DNA of 64,000 nt from Shimia gijangensis (lineage in GTDB: Bacteria; Pseudomonadota; Alphaproteobacteria; Rhodobacterales; Rhodobacteraceae). Below, piece by piece: positions 23,739 to 33,342 of the stretch. Made by a program: the position numbers and the translations under genes. The DNA is taken from assembly GCF_900142085.1 (NCBI RefSeq), contig NZ_FQZQ01000007.1:1-64000 (forward strand). The letters are read 5' to 3'. Within the stretch, counting starts at the first letter, position 1; each line of letters begins with the position of its first letter. The notes below the pieces were generated by a model that saw nothing but the letters and a program-made list of their open reading frames with translations, ran no database searches and was not told the DNA's origin.

Positions 23739-26573
23739 ATGGGCGATATCAAGGCTGGGAAAGTGGAGGCGCGGCCATCTCCGAAGGTATCGGATGAGGT
23801 CCGTCAGACCACTTGTTACATGTGTGCATGTCGCTGTGGCATCAACGTTCATCTTCAGGACGGCAAAGTTAAATACATCGAAGGCAACAAAGATCATCCG
23901 GTGAACAAGGGTGTGTTATGCGCCAAAGGCTCCGCCGGGATCATGCAACATTATTCGCCCGCCCGCCTTCAGGCGCCGATGAAACGTGTTGGTCCGCGTG
24001 GATCAGGCGAGTTCGAAGAGATCAGCTGGGATGAAGCCTATGACATTGCTGAAGGCTGGTTAAAGCCACTGCGCGATACCGCCCCGGAAAAGCTCGCCTT
24101 TTTCACGGGTCGCGATCAGTCACAAAGTTTCACCAGCTTCTGGGCCCAAGGGTTCGGGACGCCAAACTACGCCGCGCACGGCGGGTTTTGCTCGGTCAAC
24201 ATGGCGGCGGCTGGCATCTATACCATGGGCGGCGCGTTCTGGGAGTTTGGCCAACCCGATTGGGACCGCGCCAAGCTGTTCATGATCTTCGGTGTCGCCG
24301 AAGACCACGATTCCAACCCGATCAAAGCCGGGCTGGGGCGGCTCAAGGCCAATGGCGGCAAGGTCATTGGCGTCAATCCAATCCGCTCGGGCTATAATGC
24401 GATTGCTGATGAATGGATCGGCATCACGCCGGGCACCGATGGGCTGTTCATCCTGTCGATCATCCATGAATTGCTGCGCGCAGGCAAAGTCGACCTGAAT
24501 TACCTGTGCCGCTATACCAATGCCGGGTTCTTGGTCAGCACCGATGAAGGCGCGGCTGACTTTGGCTTGTTCCTGCGTGGTGACGATGACAAAGCGCTGG
24601 TACTGGATCGCGCCACTGGCAAAGCCGTGGCCTTCGATACGCCGGGCATCAACCCCGATCTGGCTGGGCATTTGCGTCAGGGTGGCACCACCTATCGCCC
24701 CGCATTCCAGTTGTTGGCCGAAAAATACATGGACGGTGCCTATGCGCCGGAAGAAGTGGCGGAACGTTGTGGACTGACCGCTCAGAAAATTCGTGCGGTC
24801 GCGGCGGAACTGGCCCGCGTGGCCTTTGAAGAAGAAATTGTTCTGGATCAGCCTTGGACCGACTGGAAAGGCGAAAAGCATGACAAGATGATCGGGCGCC
24901 CGGTCAGCTTCCACGCCATGCGCGGAATTTCGGCGCATTCCAACGGCTTTCAGACCTGTCGCGCGCTGCACATCCTGCAAATTCTCTTGGGCAGTGTCGA
25001 AGTGCCCGGCGGTTTCCGCTTTAAACCACCTTATCCCAAACCCCCCGAGGCCCATCCCAAACCGCATGACATGAACGGACCCGGTCAGCCAATGAAAGGC
25101 CCGCATCTGGGCTATCCGATGGGCCCCGAGGACCTGTTGGTCGAAGGCGACGGCACCCCCAAACGCATCGACAAGGCATTTTCGTGGGAGAACCCGTTCT
25201 CGGTGCATGGCATGATGCATATGGTGATCTCAAACGCCCATGCCGGGGACCCTTACAAGATCGACACGCTGTTCCTTTACATGGCGAACATGGCATGGAA
25301 TTCGTCGATGAATACCTCCGAGGTGATGCGCATGCTCACCGACAAGGATGACAATGGCGACTATGTGATCCCGCATATCATCTACTCGGATGCTTATTCT
25401 TCAGAAACAGTGGCTTACGCCGATCTAATCCTGCCGGATACCACCTATCTGGAGCGGCATGATTGCATCTCAATGCTGGACCGTCCGATCTGTGAAGCGG
25501 ACGCTGCCGCCGACGCCATCCGCTGGCCGGTGGTGGAACCAGACCGCAACGTCAAAGGCTTTCAATCCGCCCTGTGTGATCTGGGTGCACGGCTTGGTCT
25601 GCCGGGGTTTGTCAACGAAGATGGCAGCCAGAAATATGCCGATTACGCCGACTATATCGTCAACCACGAACGGCGTCCCGGTGTGGGCCCCTTGGGTGGT
25701 TTCCGCGGCGAAGACGGCACCGGCGAAGGCCGGGGCAGCGTGAATCCTGAACAGCTGAATCGGTATATCGAAAACGGCGGCTTTTGGCACACCCAAGTGC
25801 CGGACGACGCGAGTTACTACAAACCATGGAACGCGGGCTATCAGGATTGGGCGGTGAAGATCGGCCTGTTCGACAAACCGCAACCTTACGTGTTCAACCT
25901 CTACCTTGAGCCGATGCGCAAAATGCAGCGCGCCGCCGAAGGGCATGGTGACGTGCAGCCCCCCGACAACATGCGCGAGCGTGTGAAGGCGGCGTTCACG
26001 CCCCTGCCGGAATGGTCGCAACCGTTTGAAGATGCCGCCGTGGATCACGACGAATACCCCGTCCACGCGCTGACCCAGCGCCCGATGCACATGTATCACT
26101 CGTGGGGGTCACAAAACGCATGGCTGCGCCAGATCACCAACGTGAACCGGCTCTATATTCCCGGCAAAATCTGGGATGAAAAAGGCTTTGAAGAGGGCGA
26201 CTGGGCGCATGTCTCATCGGTTCATGGCAAGATCAAAGTGCCGGTGGCGCGTATGGATGCGCTGAACCCTAATACGGTTTGGACATGGAACGCGATCGGC
26301 AAAAAACGTGGTGCATGGGCGCTTTCTGAAGACGCTCCCGAAGCCACCAAGGGTTTTCTTTTAAACCATCTTATCAATGAGTTGCTGCCTGAAAAGGGCG
26401 ATGGCCAACGCTGGGCGAACTCCGATCCTGTCACCGGACAGGCGGCGTGGTTTGATCTGCGCGTGCGCATCGAAAAGGCCCCACCGGGCGGCCCATCGGA
26501 GCCTGCGCATAAAGCGTCGAAATCGCACATCGGGCAGGGACCCAAAGACATGGCCTACGGGGAGGAATTCTGA
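23739..26573 (+). CDS. soeA: Sulfite dehydrogenase molybdoprotein subunit SoeA
   Basis: The 944-residue protein belongs to the DMSO-reductase family of bis-MGD molybdoenzymes. An N-terminal [4Fe-4S] site is formed by C26, C29, C33 and C61 (CYMCACRCG...CAKG). There is no Tat signal, so it acts in the cytoplasm, as known for SoeABC, which oxidises sulfite to sulfate and feeds the quinone pool. The ATG at 23739 follows GGAGG and gives a natural N-terminus; the frame could be extended to 23676 without support. Overlapping stop and start codons couple it to soeB and soeB to soeC. Other bis-MGD oxidoreductases are possible from family alone, but the three-gene order and the sulfatase neighbours favour Soe. 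Confidence 0.85.
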   Translation: MGDIKAGKVEARPSPKVSDEVRQTTCYMCACRCGINVHLQDGKVKYIEGNKDHPVNKGVLCAKGSAGIMQHYSPARLQAPMKRVGPRGSGEFEEISWDEAYDIAEGWLKPLRDTAPEKLAFFTGRDQSQSFTSFWAQGFGTPNYAAHGGFCSVNMAAAGIYTMGGAFWEFGQPDWDRAKLFMIFGVAEDHDSNPIKAGLGRLKANGGKVIGVNPIRSGYNAIADEWIGITPGTDGLFILSIIHELLRAGKVDLNYLCRYTNAGFLVSTDEGAADFGLFLRGDDDKALVLDRATGKAVAFDTPGINPDLAGHLRQGGTTYRPAFQLLAEKYMDGAYAPEEVAERCGLTAQKIRAVAAELARVAFEEEIVLDQPWTDWKGEKHDKMIGRPVSFHAMRGISAHSNGFQTCRALHILQILLGSVEVPGGFRFKPPYPKPPEAHPKPHDMNGPGQPMKGPHLGYPMGPEDLLVEGDGTPKRIDKAFSWENPFSVHGMMHMVISNAHAGDPYKIDTLFLYMANMAWNSSMNTSEVMRMLTDKDDNGDYVIPHIIYSDAYSSETVAYADLILPDTTYLERHDCISMLDRPICEADAAADAIRWPVVEPDRNVKGFQSALCDLGARLGLPGFVNEDGSQKYADYADYIVNHERRPGVGPLGGFRGEDGTGEGRGSVNPEQLNRYIENGGFWHTQVPDDASYYKPWNAGYQDWAVKIGLFDKPQPYVFNLYLEPMRKMQRAAEGHGDVQPPDNMRERVKAAFTPLPEWSQPFEDAAVDHDEYPVHALTQRPMHMYHSWGSQNAWLRQITNVNRLYIPGKIWDEKGFEEGDWAHVSSVHGKIKVPVARMDALNPNTVWTWNAIGKKRGAWALSEDAPEATKGFLLNHLINELLPEKGDGQRWANSDPVTGQAAWFDLRVRIEKAPPGGPSEPAHKASKSHIGQGPKDMAYGEEF

Positions 26574-27310
26574 TGACTGCACTTCCCGAAGCCGCCGACA
26601 AAAAACTGGGCCTTGTGATTGATCTGGACACTTGCGTCGGCTGTCACGCTTGTGTGGTGAATTGCAAGGAATGGAACACCTCGAACTATGGCAACCCGCT
26701 GTCGGACATCGATGCGTATGGCGCTGAACCCGAAGGTACGTTCCTCAACCGCGTACATGCATTCGAGGTGACACCGGATACCGGGGGATGTGCGCAAACT
26801 ATCCATTTCCCCAAATCCTGTCTGCACTGCGAAGACGCGCCTTGTGTGACCGTCTGCCCGACGGGCGCCAGCTATAAACGGGTCGAAGATGGCATTGTTC
26901 TGGTCAATGAAAACGACTGCATGGGCTGCGGCCTGTGTGCCTGGGCCTGTCCTTATGGCGCGCGGGAACTGGACGCGCTGGCGGGCATCATGAAGAAATG
27001 CACCCTGTGTGTGGATCGCATTTACAACGAGAACCTGCCCGAAGAAGATCGTGAACCTGCCTGCGTGCGCACTTGTCCGGCAGGGGCCCGTCACTTTGGT
27101 GATCTGGGTGATCCCAGCAGCGATGTGTCCAAACTGGTCGCCGAGCGCGAAGGCATGGACTTGATGCCGGAAATGGGCACCAAACCGGTGAACAAATACC
27201 TGCCACCCCGTCAAAAGGATACGCTTTTGGCTGATATGGCGCTGACCCCGAAATCCGAAGAACCCAAAGGCTTTCTGGCCTGGCTTGACAAAGCACTGGA
27301 GGCCCTCTGA
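26573..27310 (+). CDS. soeB: Sulfite dehydrogenase iron-sulfur subunit SoeB
   Basis: The 245-residue ferredoxin-like protein has four cysteine clusters (CVGCHACVVNC, CLHCEDAPCVTVC, CMGCGLCAWAC, and a split CTLC...CVRTC) that hold four [4Fe-4S] centres, as in DmsB, NrfC and PsrB proteins. It carries electrons from SoeA to the membrane subunit SoeC. It has no signal peptide, in agreement with a cytoplasmic complex. Start and stop codons overlap those of its neighbours (TGATG), giving strong translational coupling. Confidence 0.9.
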   Translation: MTALPEAADKKLGLVIDLDTCVGCHACVVNCKEWNTSNYGNPLSDIDAYGAEPEGTFLNRVHAFEVTPDTGGCAQTIHFPKSCLHCEDAPCVTVCPTGASYKRVEDGIVLVNENDCMGCGLCAWACPYGARELDALAGIMKKCTLCVDRIYNENLPEEDREPACVRTCPAGARHFGDLGDPSSDVSKLVAEREGMDLMPEMGTKPVNKYLPPRQKDTLLADMALTPKSEEPKGFLAWLDKALEAL

Positions 27311-28182
27311 TGCACCCGGCACCCTCAGTAATCGTATTCACCACACTTAGCGGATTGGGCTTTGGCCTGCTGGCTTTCCTGGGCCTTGGTCTGCCGGATG
27401 TCTCTGGCATGACGGCTTTCGTGTTCTTCTTTATTGGCTATGGTCTCGCCATCGCAGGCCTCTTGGCGGCAACATTCCACCTTGGCAACAAGGTCAATGC
27501 CCACAAGGCGTTCAGCCAATGGCGCACAAGTTGGCTCAGCCGTGAAGGCGTCTGTTCCGTTGCCGCCCTGTTGGTTATGGCACCCTATGCGATTGGTCGT
27601 ATTTTCTGCGACGCGAACTGGGCCATTTTGGGCTGGGTCGGGGCCTTGTTGTGCCTTGGGACCGTGTTCACCACCTCGATGATCTACGCGCAGCTGAAAA
27701 CTGTGCCGCGTTGGAACATGCGTTGGACACCGGCCTTGTTCCTCACCCACGCGCTCGCAGGCGGTGCCTTGCTGGCGGGGCAAATCTCGGCAGCCGCGAT
27801 CCTTCTGGCGCTCCTTGGTGCGGTCCTGGCGATCTCCTGGAAACAGGGCGATCAACGCTTTGAAGACACCGGCACAACCCTTGGCACAGCAACCGGGCTG
27901 GACAGCATCGGCACCGTGCGTCAGCTGGAGCCACCGCATTCCGGCAAGAACTATCTGTTAAAGGAAATGGCCTTTCAGGTGGGGCGCAAACACAGCGCCA
28001 AACTGCGCGCGATTGCGCTGGCTTTGGGGGTGATTGTGCCCGTTCTATGCCTGACGGTGTTGCCGTTTTCACATGGGCTCGCCTTGGTTGCGATCCTGTC
28101 GCATCTGGTCGGCATCATGGCCGGACGCTGGCTGTTCTTTGCCGAGGCCAAGCACGTGGTCTCACTGTACTACCAAAGCTAA
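27310..28182 (+). CDS. soeC: Sulfite dehydrogenase membrane anchor SoeC (DmsC family)
   Basis: The 290-residue protein has eight or so hydrophobic helices and aligns in character with DmsC, the quinone-reactive anchor of DMSO reductase (PSVIVFTTLSGLGFGLLAFLGLG at the start, SQWRTSWLSREG after the second helix). It would pass electrons from SoeB to ubiquinone. It is the last gene of the soe operon. The stop is only 2 bases from the stop of the convergent octaheme cytochrome gene, leaving no room for a separate terminator. Confidence 0.88.
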   Translation: MHPAPSVIVFTTLSGLGFGLLAFLGLGLPDVSGMTAFVFFFIGYGLAIAGLLAATFHLGNKVNAHKAFSQWRTSWLSREGVCSVAALLVMAPYAIGRIFCDANWAILGWVGALLCLGTVFTTSMIYAQLKTVPRWNMRWTPALFLTHALAGGALLAGQISAAAILLALLGAVLAISWKQGDQRFEDTGTTLGTATGLDSIGTVRQLEPPHSGKNYLLKEMAFQVGRKHSAKLRAIALALGVIVPVLCLTVLPFSHGLALVAILSHLVGIMAGRWLFFAEAKHVVSLYYQS

Positions 28183-28184
28183 GA

Positions 28185-30116
28185 CTACGGAATTTGCGCA
28201 GCCAGCCCCGCGATCGTTGGGTCACCGGGGTTGGCGGCTTGCGCCTCGACCAGTGCCGCCCGTGCGGCGTCAGGTTCTTCCATGGCAAGGCTCAGGCGAA
28301 TGATAATACTCCAGGCCTGTACCATTTGTGGGTCCATCCGCACGGCCTCAAGAAAGGCCGCCCGCGCACCGGCAAAATTGCGTGTCGTCAAGGCGATGCC
28401 GCCCAGTTGCATATGCGTTTCGGGATAATCCAACCGGGTCTGCAGCGCATTTTGCCATTCACCGAATGCCCGGCTCATGGCCGACCTTTGATCGCCTGAC
28501 AGGCCGCTTGCCGGAGTTGTCAGCAACTCGCGCGCAGCCGTAATCCGCACCACCCGCCGCGTATCTTCCAGCAAGGGAAACAGGCGAGCGATCATGTCCT
28601 GCGGTTTGGCAGAACGTTGCAAAGGCACGGTGTTGGCGCGCACCATTGGGTTTTTATCCCGCAAAAGCGGCGCCACTGCGTCCGCCAGTTCGGGTGTGAT
28701 ATAGGCCTGCAATTGCTCCAATGCGGTGGCGCGAACAATTGCGGGCAGGCCATCATAAAGCGCAAGGTCCGCCAGCAAACGCCCCATTTCGGGACGGCCC
28801 TGACGCGCCGCAAAAAACACCTCGGAAAAATGCGACCCGCGGTTGGTCGAATTCGGATACCAGCGCTCCACCTGCCGCGCGGCCCATTGCGGGCTTTGGT
28901 CGGCGTGGCAATCGTTACAGGCATTTGGCGCGCCGGTTTTGGCTGTCAGATCAGGGCGTGGCACCCGGAACGAATGATCGCGCCGCCCATCAACACCCAT
29001 ATAGACCCGCTCGATCATATGACAGCTTTTGCATTCTGCACCTTTGCTGTCGACCTCGTGAAAATGATGCTTTGCGCTGTCATATTCGGCCAGTGGCAGA
29101 GACGGAAAATCACTGTTGCCTGCCTCGGAATGGCAGGTGGTGCAAACCGCATTGCCTTCGGCCTCAAGATTGGCCGCATGCACGTCGTGACAGTTTTTAC
29201 AGGTCACACCCTTGGCGTACATCTTGGATTGCAGGAATGACCCATAAACATAAACCTCGTCCAGAATTTGACCGTCGGGTTCGTAAATCGGCGCACGCAA
29301 CGTGGACAGGCGATAGGCGTCGTGGAACGGTGTGCCGGGGGCAGGGGAGCCGCCCAACAGCGGTTCACGTCGCGAATGACAACCCGCACATTGCTGGATC
29401 AGCACTTCACCATCTCCGGCGGCATAATCGACGGTCAGCCGGGTGTCTGTCAGGGTGTTTTGGGCCTCTCTGGAGGGCACGTCATTGGCCCAGTCCACAT
29501 GCGCAGACCCCGGTCCGTGACAGGCTTCGCACCCCACACCTATCTCGGCTTGCGTGCTGGAATAACTGCGGGTCTGTGGATCGTAATTGCGCTGATAATC
29601 CGTGGCGTGACATTCGGCGCAACGGGCATTCCATGTTTTGTAAGATCCGGTCCAGTGCAGGCCATTTTGGGCGTTCAATCCCTGTTCAGGATACATATGG
29701 AACCATTCTTTTCGCACAATGTCCCAAGGCACATCAAAGCTTTGCAAGCGCCCCGGTTCGGTCTCGACGGCATATTGCTGGAGCGGGGCCACTCCGATCA
29801 CCGCCGCCACCGGATAGCGTGTCATTTCGCCATCAGGCCCGTCGCTCTCGATGATAAAATCTTCACCTTCGCGGGAAAATCGCGAGGTCACACCATCGAG
29901 TGTAAAAGATGTATCACCAAAGTCGGCCAGAATGGTGGCCTCGGATGGCGGCGTCCAAGCCAAGTCATGATGTGAGCCTTCCCAGGCCTTGGCCTCATCC
30001 GTGTGGCAGGCAATGCAGGCGTCGGTGCCAATATAGGCAGGTTCTGCCTGACCGGGGGTGGCCTGACAGATCAGAAAAAGGCCAAAACCAAAAATGAAAG
30101 ATCGAAAAAGAAACAT
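28185..30116 (-). CDS. Octaheme cytochrome c with repeat-rich C-terminal domain
   Basis: The 643-residue protein has a signal peptide (hydrophobic to about residue 20, cleavage near PGQA-EP) and eight CXXCH heme sites at residues 34, 166, 196, 243, 306, 325, 362 and 400, so it is a periplasmic octaheme cytochrome. After about residue 440 there are no hemes; the remainder is helical, with HEAT-like (AVAPLLRDKNPMVRANTV) and TPR-like (FAGARAAFLEAVRMDPQMVQAWSIIIRLSLAMEE) repeats. The ATG at 30116 was preferred to an in-frame TTG at 30131 because it starts the signal peptide. It is convergent with soeC and divergent from an arylsulfatase, so a role in sulfur redox chemistry is likely but unproven. 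Confidence 0.82.
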   Translation of the reverse strand: MFLFRSFIFGFGLFLICQATPGQAEPAYIGTDACIACHTDEAKAWEGSHHDLAWTPPSEATILADFGDTSFTLDGVTSRFSREGEDFIIESDGPDGEMTRYPVAAVIGVAPLQQYAVETEPGRLQSFDVPWDIVRKEWFHMYPEQGLNAQNGLHWTGSYKTWNARCAECHATDYQRNYDPQTRSYSSTQAEIGVGCEACHGPGSAHVDWANDVPSREAQNTLTDTRLTVDYAAGDGEVLIQQCAGCHSRREPLLGGSPAPGTPFHDAYRLSTLRAPIYEPDGQILDEVYVYGSFLQSKMYAKGVTCKNCHDVHAANLEAEGNAVCTTCHSEAGNSDFPSLPLAEYDSAKHHFHEVDSKGAECKSCHMIERVYMGVDGRRDHSFRVPRPDLTAKTGAPNACNDCHADQSPQWAARQVERWYPNSTNRGSHFSEVFFAARQGRPEMGRLLADLALYDGLPAIVRATALEQLQAYITPELADAVAPLLRDKNPMVRANTVPLQRSAKPQDMIARLFPLLEDTRRVVRITAARELLTTPASGLSGDQRSAMSRAFGEWQNALQTRLDYPETHMQLGGIALTTRNFAGARAAFLEAVRMDPQMVQAWSIIIRLSLAMEEPDAARAALVEAQAANPGDPTIAGLAAQIP

Positions 30117-30303
30117 GATGTCTTTCCGCAAAAAGGGACTGCCTTAGGCTATGTAGCCCGCTGCCTCACCAAATCGCCACCGCGAACTGGAAATTCTTAG
30201 AAAAAGGAAGTTAAATCGCGAGGGCAAAAAAATTACGCCGAAAAGTTGCCCTGCCGCCGCGCCAATCTAAATGTACCAGTATTCGTAAATCGGGGAGAGT
30301 TTT

Positions 30304-31890
30304 ATGATTTTGCAATTATCCATTTTAGGGCGGTGCACGGGCGGTGTCCTCAGAACCGCCGCCGCGGTGGTCGCTTTGGCGGCACCTGCATGGGCCCAGG
30401 CGGACAAACCCAACATTCTGGTGATCTGGGGCGATGATATCGGCCAATCCAATATTTCGGCGTACACAATGGGGATGATGGGCTATCAGACGCCCAACAT
30501 TGACCGCGTGGCCAAAGAAGGCATGATTTTCACCGATTATTACGCCGAACAATCCTGCACAGCGGGGCGGTCATCCTTTATTACGGGTCAATCGGTGTTC
30601 CGCACGGGCCTGTCCAAAGTGGGAATGCCCGGTGCCAAAGAGGGCATGCAAGTCCAGGACCCCACGATTGCGGGCTTGTTGAAAGCACAAGGCTACAGCA
30701 CAGGACAATTCGGCAAAAACCACCTTGGTGACCGCGATGAAATGTTGCCGACAAACCATGGCTTTGATGAGTTTTTTGGCAACCTTTACCATCTGAATGC
30801 CGAAGAAGAGCCCGAGAACGAAGACTATCCAACAAACCCTGAATTTCGAGAAAACTTTGGTCCACGCGGTGTGATTAAGTCGAACGCCGATGGCACCATC
30901 GAAGACACCGGCCCGCTGACCAAAAAGCGCATGGAAACTGTGGATGATGAAACCACAGAGGCTGCGCTGGACTTTATTCGACGTAAAAACGAAGAAGGTG
31001 AGCCTTGGTTCGTGTGGTGGTCTGGCACACGGATGCACTTTCGCACCCACGTCAAAGACGAAATGCGCCTCAAAGCGGATGAGCTTGCCGGGCGGCATAT
31101 GGATGAATATCAGGCTGGCATGATCGAACACGACCTGCACATTGGTCAGTTCCTTGATTTGCTGGACGAGTTGGGCATCGCCGACAACACCATCGTGCAT
31201 TATTCAACCGACAACGGCCCCCATATGAACACGTGGCCAGATGCCGCAATGACACCGTTCCGGGGTGAAAAGAACACCAACTGGGAAGGTGGCTGGCGCG
31301 TGCCATCCATGGTGCGTTGGCCGGGCAAAATTGAGGCCGGATCAATCAGCAACGACATCATGCACCACATGGACTGGCTGCCCACTTATGTGGCTGTGGC
31401 TGGGAACCCGGATATCAAGGAACAGTTGAAAGATGGTGGCGTTCAGGCCATCGGGCGCGAATACAAAGTGCATCTGGATGGTTACAATTTCTTGCCGTAC
31501 CTCACCGGGGAAACCAACGAAGGTCCGCGCCAGGAGATTTTCTATTTCTCGGATGACGGTGACCTGACAGCTCTGCGTTATGGCGATTGGAAGGCTGTTT
31601 TCCTTGAGCATCGCTATCCACAAACGCTGCAGGCCTGGGCCGAGCCTTGGACCGAATTGCGTATTCCACTGCTGTTTAACCTGCGCCGTGACCCTTATGA
31701 ACGTGCATCGGTGACTTCAAACACCTACTGGGACTGGTACATTGACCGCGTCTATCTGCTGTTGCCAGCAGCGGCCTACGTCAGCCAGTTCCTTGACACA
31801 TTTGAAGAATTCCCGCCGCGTCAAAAACCCGGCAGCTTCACGATTGGTGACGCCAAGGACAAGATCTTTAGCCAGATCGGGTCCAAATAG
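30304..31890 (+). CDS. Periplasmic arylsulfatase (S1 family) with CTAGR active-site motif
   Basis: The 528-residue protein has a signal peptide (hydrophobic to about residue 31, cleavage near AWAQA) and the alkaline-phosphatase-like sulfatase fold. Metal ligands are in IWGDD at residues 44-45. The residue converted to formylglycine is C85 in CTAGRSSF. The usual motif is C-x-P-x-R, and the proline is alanine here, a variant known for some anaerobic-type maturases. No maturase gene is in the window. The C-terminal helper motifs GQFGKNHLG and TDNGP are present. It removes sulfate from an ester in the periplasm; the substrate is unknown. Confidence 0.9.
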   Translation: MILQLSILGRCTGGVLRTAAAVVALAAPAWAQADKPNILVIWGDDIGQSNISAYTMGMMGYQTPNIDRVAKEGMIFTDYYAEQSCTAGRSSFITGQSVFRTGLSKVGMPGAKEGMQVQDPTIAGLLKAQGYSTGQFGKNHLGDRDEMLPTNHGFDEFFGNLYHLNAEEEPENEDYPTNPEFRENFGPRGVIKSNADGTIEDTGPLTKKRMETVDDETTEAALDFIRRKNEEGEPWFVWWSGTRMHFRTHVKDEMRLKADELAGRHMDEYQAGMIEHDLHIGQFLDLLDELGIADNTIVHYSTDNGPHMNTWPDAAMTPFRGEKNTNWEGGWRVPSMVRWPGKIEAGSISNDIMHHMDWLPTYVAVAGNPDIKEQLKDGGVQAIGREYKVHLDGYNFLPYLTGETNEGPRQEIFYFSDDGDLTALRYGDWKAVFLEHRYPQTLQAWAEPWTELRIPLLFNLRRDPYERASVTSNTYWDWYIDRVYLLLPAAAYVSQFLDTFEEFPPRQKPGSFTIGDAKDKIFSQIGSK

Positions 31891-32232
31891 AGGCCCGCGC
31901 AAACACCAATTCCTGCCGCTTGCAAAAGGCAGAACAGGTCTAAATGCGCCTAACAACCAAAAGCCGCCTTTTGAGGCGGCTTTTTCCATTTGAAATTCCG
32001 GCCCCCAAACCTCGGGCCAAAAATTTCCTGAGGCAGGCATGAGACCATCGCCTTGCAAGGTCGGATTCAGTCAACAGGCTTCGGAAACTGGCAAGAAATC
32101 TATGCTTTGCGCTCGCAAGCTTGGCACAAAGACATCGGACATCGAAGCGCGCCCATATTGAACCCTTTGGGGGGCGGGTTTTAAAACCGGTCGATTTGTC
32201 GTCGGTATTCGCTGAAATCTGAGGAGGCATCC
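31891..32232. other. Intergenic region, 342 bases
   Basis: This gap holds the sulfatase terminator (31959-31985) and then about 250 bases of leader before the enolase gene. I see no convincing ORF or RNA gene in it. A GAGGAGG ribosome binding site lies at its end, just before the GTG start at 32233. Confidence 0.5.
31959..31985 (+). terminator. Rho-independent terminator after the arylsulfatase
   Basis: AAAAGCCGCC (31959-31968) pairs with GGCGGCTTTT (31975-31984) in a 10-bp stem with a 6-base loop, and the stem's 3' arm runs into a run of five T. It is a strong intrinsic terminator, 68 bases after the arylsulfatase stop codon. Confidence 0.9.
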
Positions 32233-33333
32233 GTGAAGATCAAAGAACTCCATATTTACCAACACGATCTGCCGGTTGAAAACGGCCCCTATACGATGGC
32301 AAACGCCGAGGTCTGGTCCCTTAAAACAACGCTGGTGAAAATGGTGGCCGACAATGGCCTTGTCGGCTGGGGAGAGACCTGTCCTGTGGGCCCCACCTAT
32401 GCCGAAAGCCATGCGTTGGGGGCGCTTGCGGCACTGTCTGAGATGGCGCCGAAACTGGTCGGGACCGAAATCAATCCTCTGGCGTTGCGGCGGGCGATGG
32501 ATGGTTTGTTGAATGGTCACCGCTATGCCAAAGCCGCCATTGATATCGCCGCCTATGACCTTATGGGCAAGGCAACAGGATTGCGGGTGGCTGATCTGTT
32601 GGGGGGCGCGATGACCGAAAATGTGCCGTCCTATTATGCCAGCGGTGTGGGCACCCCGGATGATATCGCGCGGCTCGCCGGAGAAAAAAGCGCCGAAGGC
32701 TATCCCCGGATGCAGATCAAAGTCGGGGGGCGCCCGGTTGAGATTGATATCGAGGTGATCCACAAGGTCTGGGAAACGGTTGGCCTAAAGATGCGGCTGG
32801 CGGTTGATGGCAACCGGGGTTGGACCACGCGGGACGTGTTGCGCGTATCCCGCGAGTGTGCGGAAATTCCTTTCATCATGGAACAACCCTGCAATACCAT
32901 CGAAGAAATTGGCGCCATTCGCGCGCAAGTTGGCCATGCGATCTATCTTGATGAGAACACCGTTGATCTGAACACTGTGTTGCGCGCTGTTGGGGATGGC
33001 ATATGCGACGGGTTCGGGATGAAAGTCACGCGCATCGGTGGCCTGCATGCGATGGCCACATTCCGCGACATCTGCGAGGCGCGATCCATGCCCCATACCT
33101 GCGATGATTCCTGGGGCGGCGATATTATCGCGGCGGCCTGCACCCACATCGGCGCCACAGTTCAGCCACGGCTATTGGAAGGTGTCTGGTTGGCGCAGCC
33201 CTATATCAAAGGGCATTATGACCCGGTCAACGGTATTAAAATTAAGGACGGTCATATCGCATTGCCCAAAGGCCCGGGGCTGGGCGTGGTGCCAGACGAA
33301 ACACAATTTGGCGCTTCGGCGGCGTCCTTCTGA
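32233..33333 (+). CDS. Enolase-superfamily enzyme, HpbD-like betaine epimerase / hydroxyproline dehydratase subgroup
   Basis: The 366-residue protein starts at GTG 32233 behind GAGGAGG and has the capping domain and barrel of mandelate racemase and muconate lactonising enzymes. Metal ligands are D192, E217 and D240; the two catalytic lysines are K163 (QIKVGG) and K264 (GMKVTR). The residues Y56, D291/D292 and W319 match, in my recollection, the betaine-binding residues of HpbD, a roseobacter 4-hydroxyproline-betaine 2-epimerase. That would fit the betaine-type ABC importer and the choline-sulfatase-like genes nearby. The substrate is an inference. Two SDR genes follow closely (9 bases, then overlapping). 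Confidence 0.8.
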   Translation: MKIKELHIYQHDLPVENGPYTMANAEVWSLKTTLVKMVADNGLVGWGETCPVGPTYAESHALGALAALSEMAPKLVGTEINPLALRRAMDGLLNGHRYAKAAIDIAAYDLMGKATGLRVADLLGGAMTENVPSYYASGVGTPDDIARLAGEKSAEGYPRMQIKVGGRPVEIDIEVIHKVWETVGLKMRLAVDGNRGWTTRDVLRVSRECAEIPFIMEQPCNTIEEIGAIRAQVGHAIYLDENTVDLNTVLRAVGDGICDGFGMKVTRIGGLHAMATFRDICEARSMPHTCDDSWGGDIIAAACTHIGATVQPRLLEGVWLAQPYIKGHYDPVNGIKIKDGHIALPKGPGLGVVPDETQFGASAASF

Positions 33334-33342
33334 GGAGCGATC

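Noticed and set aside
30114-30131. TTG start at 30131 for the octaheme cytochrome
   Set aside because: Adds only five residues in front of a clean signal peptide; ATG at 30116 is the better start.
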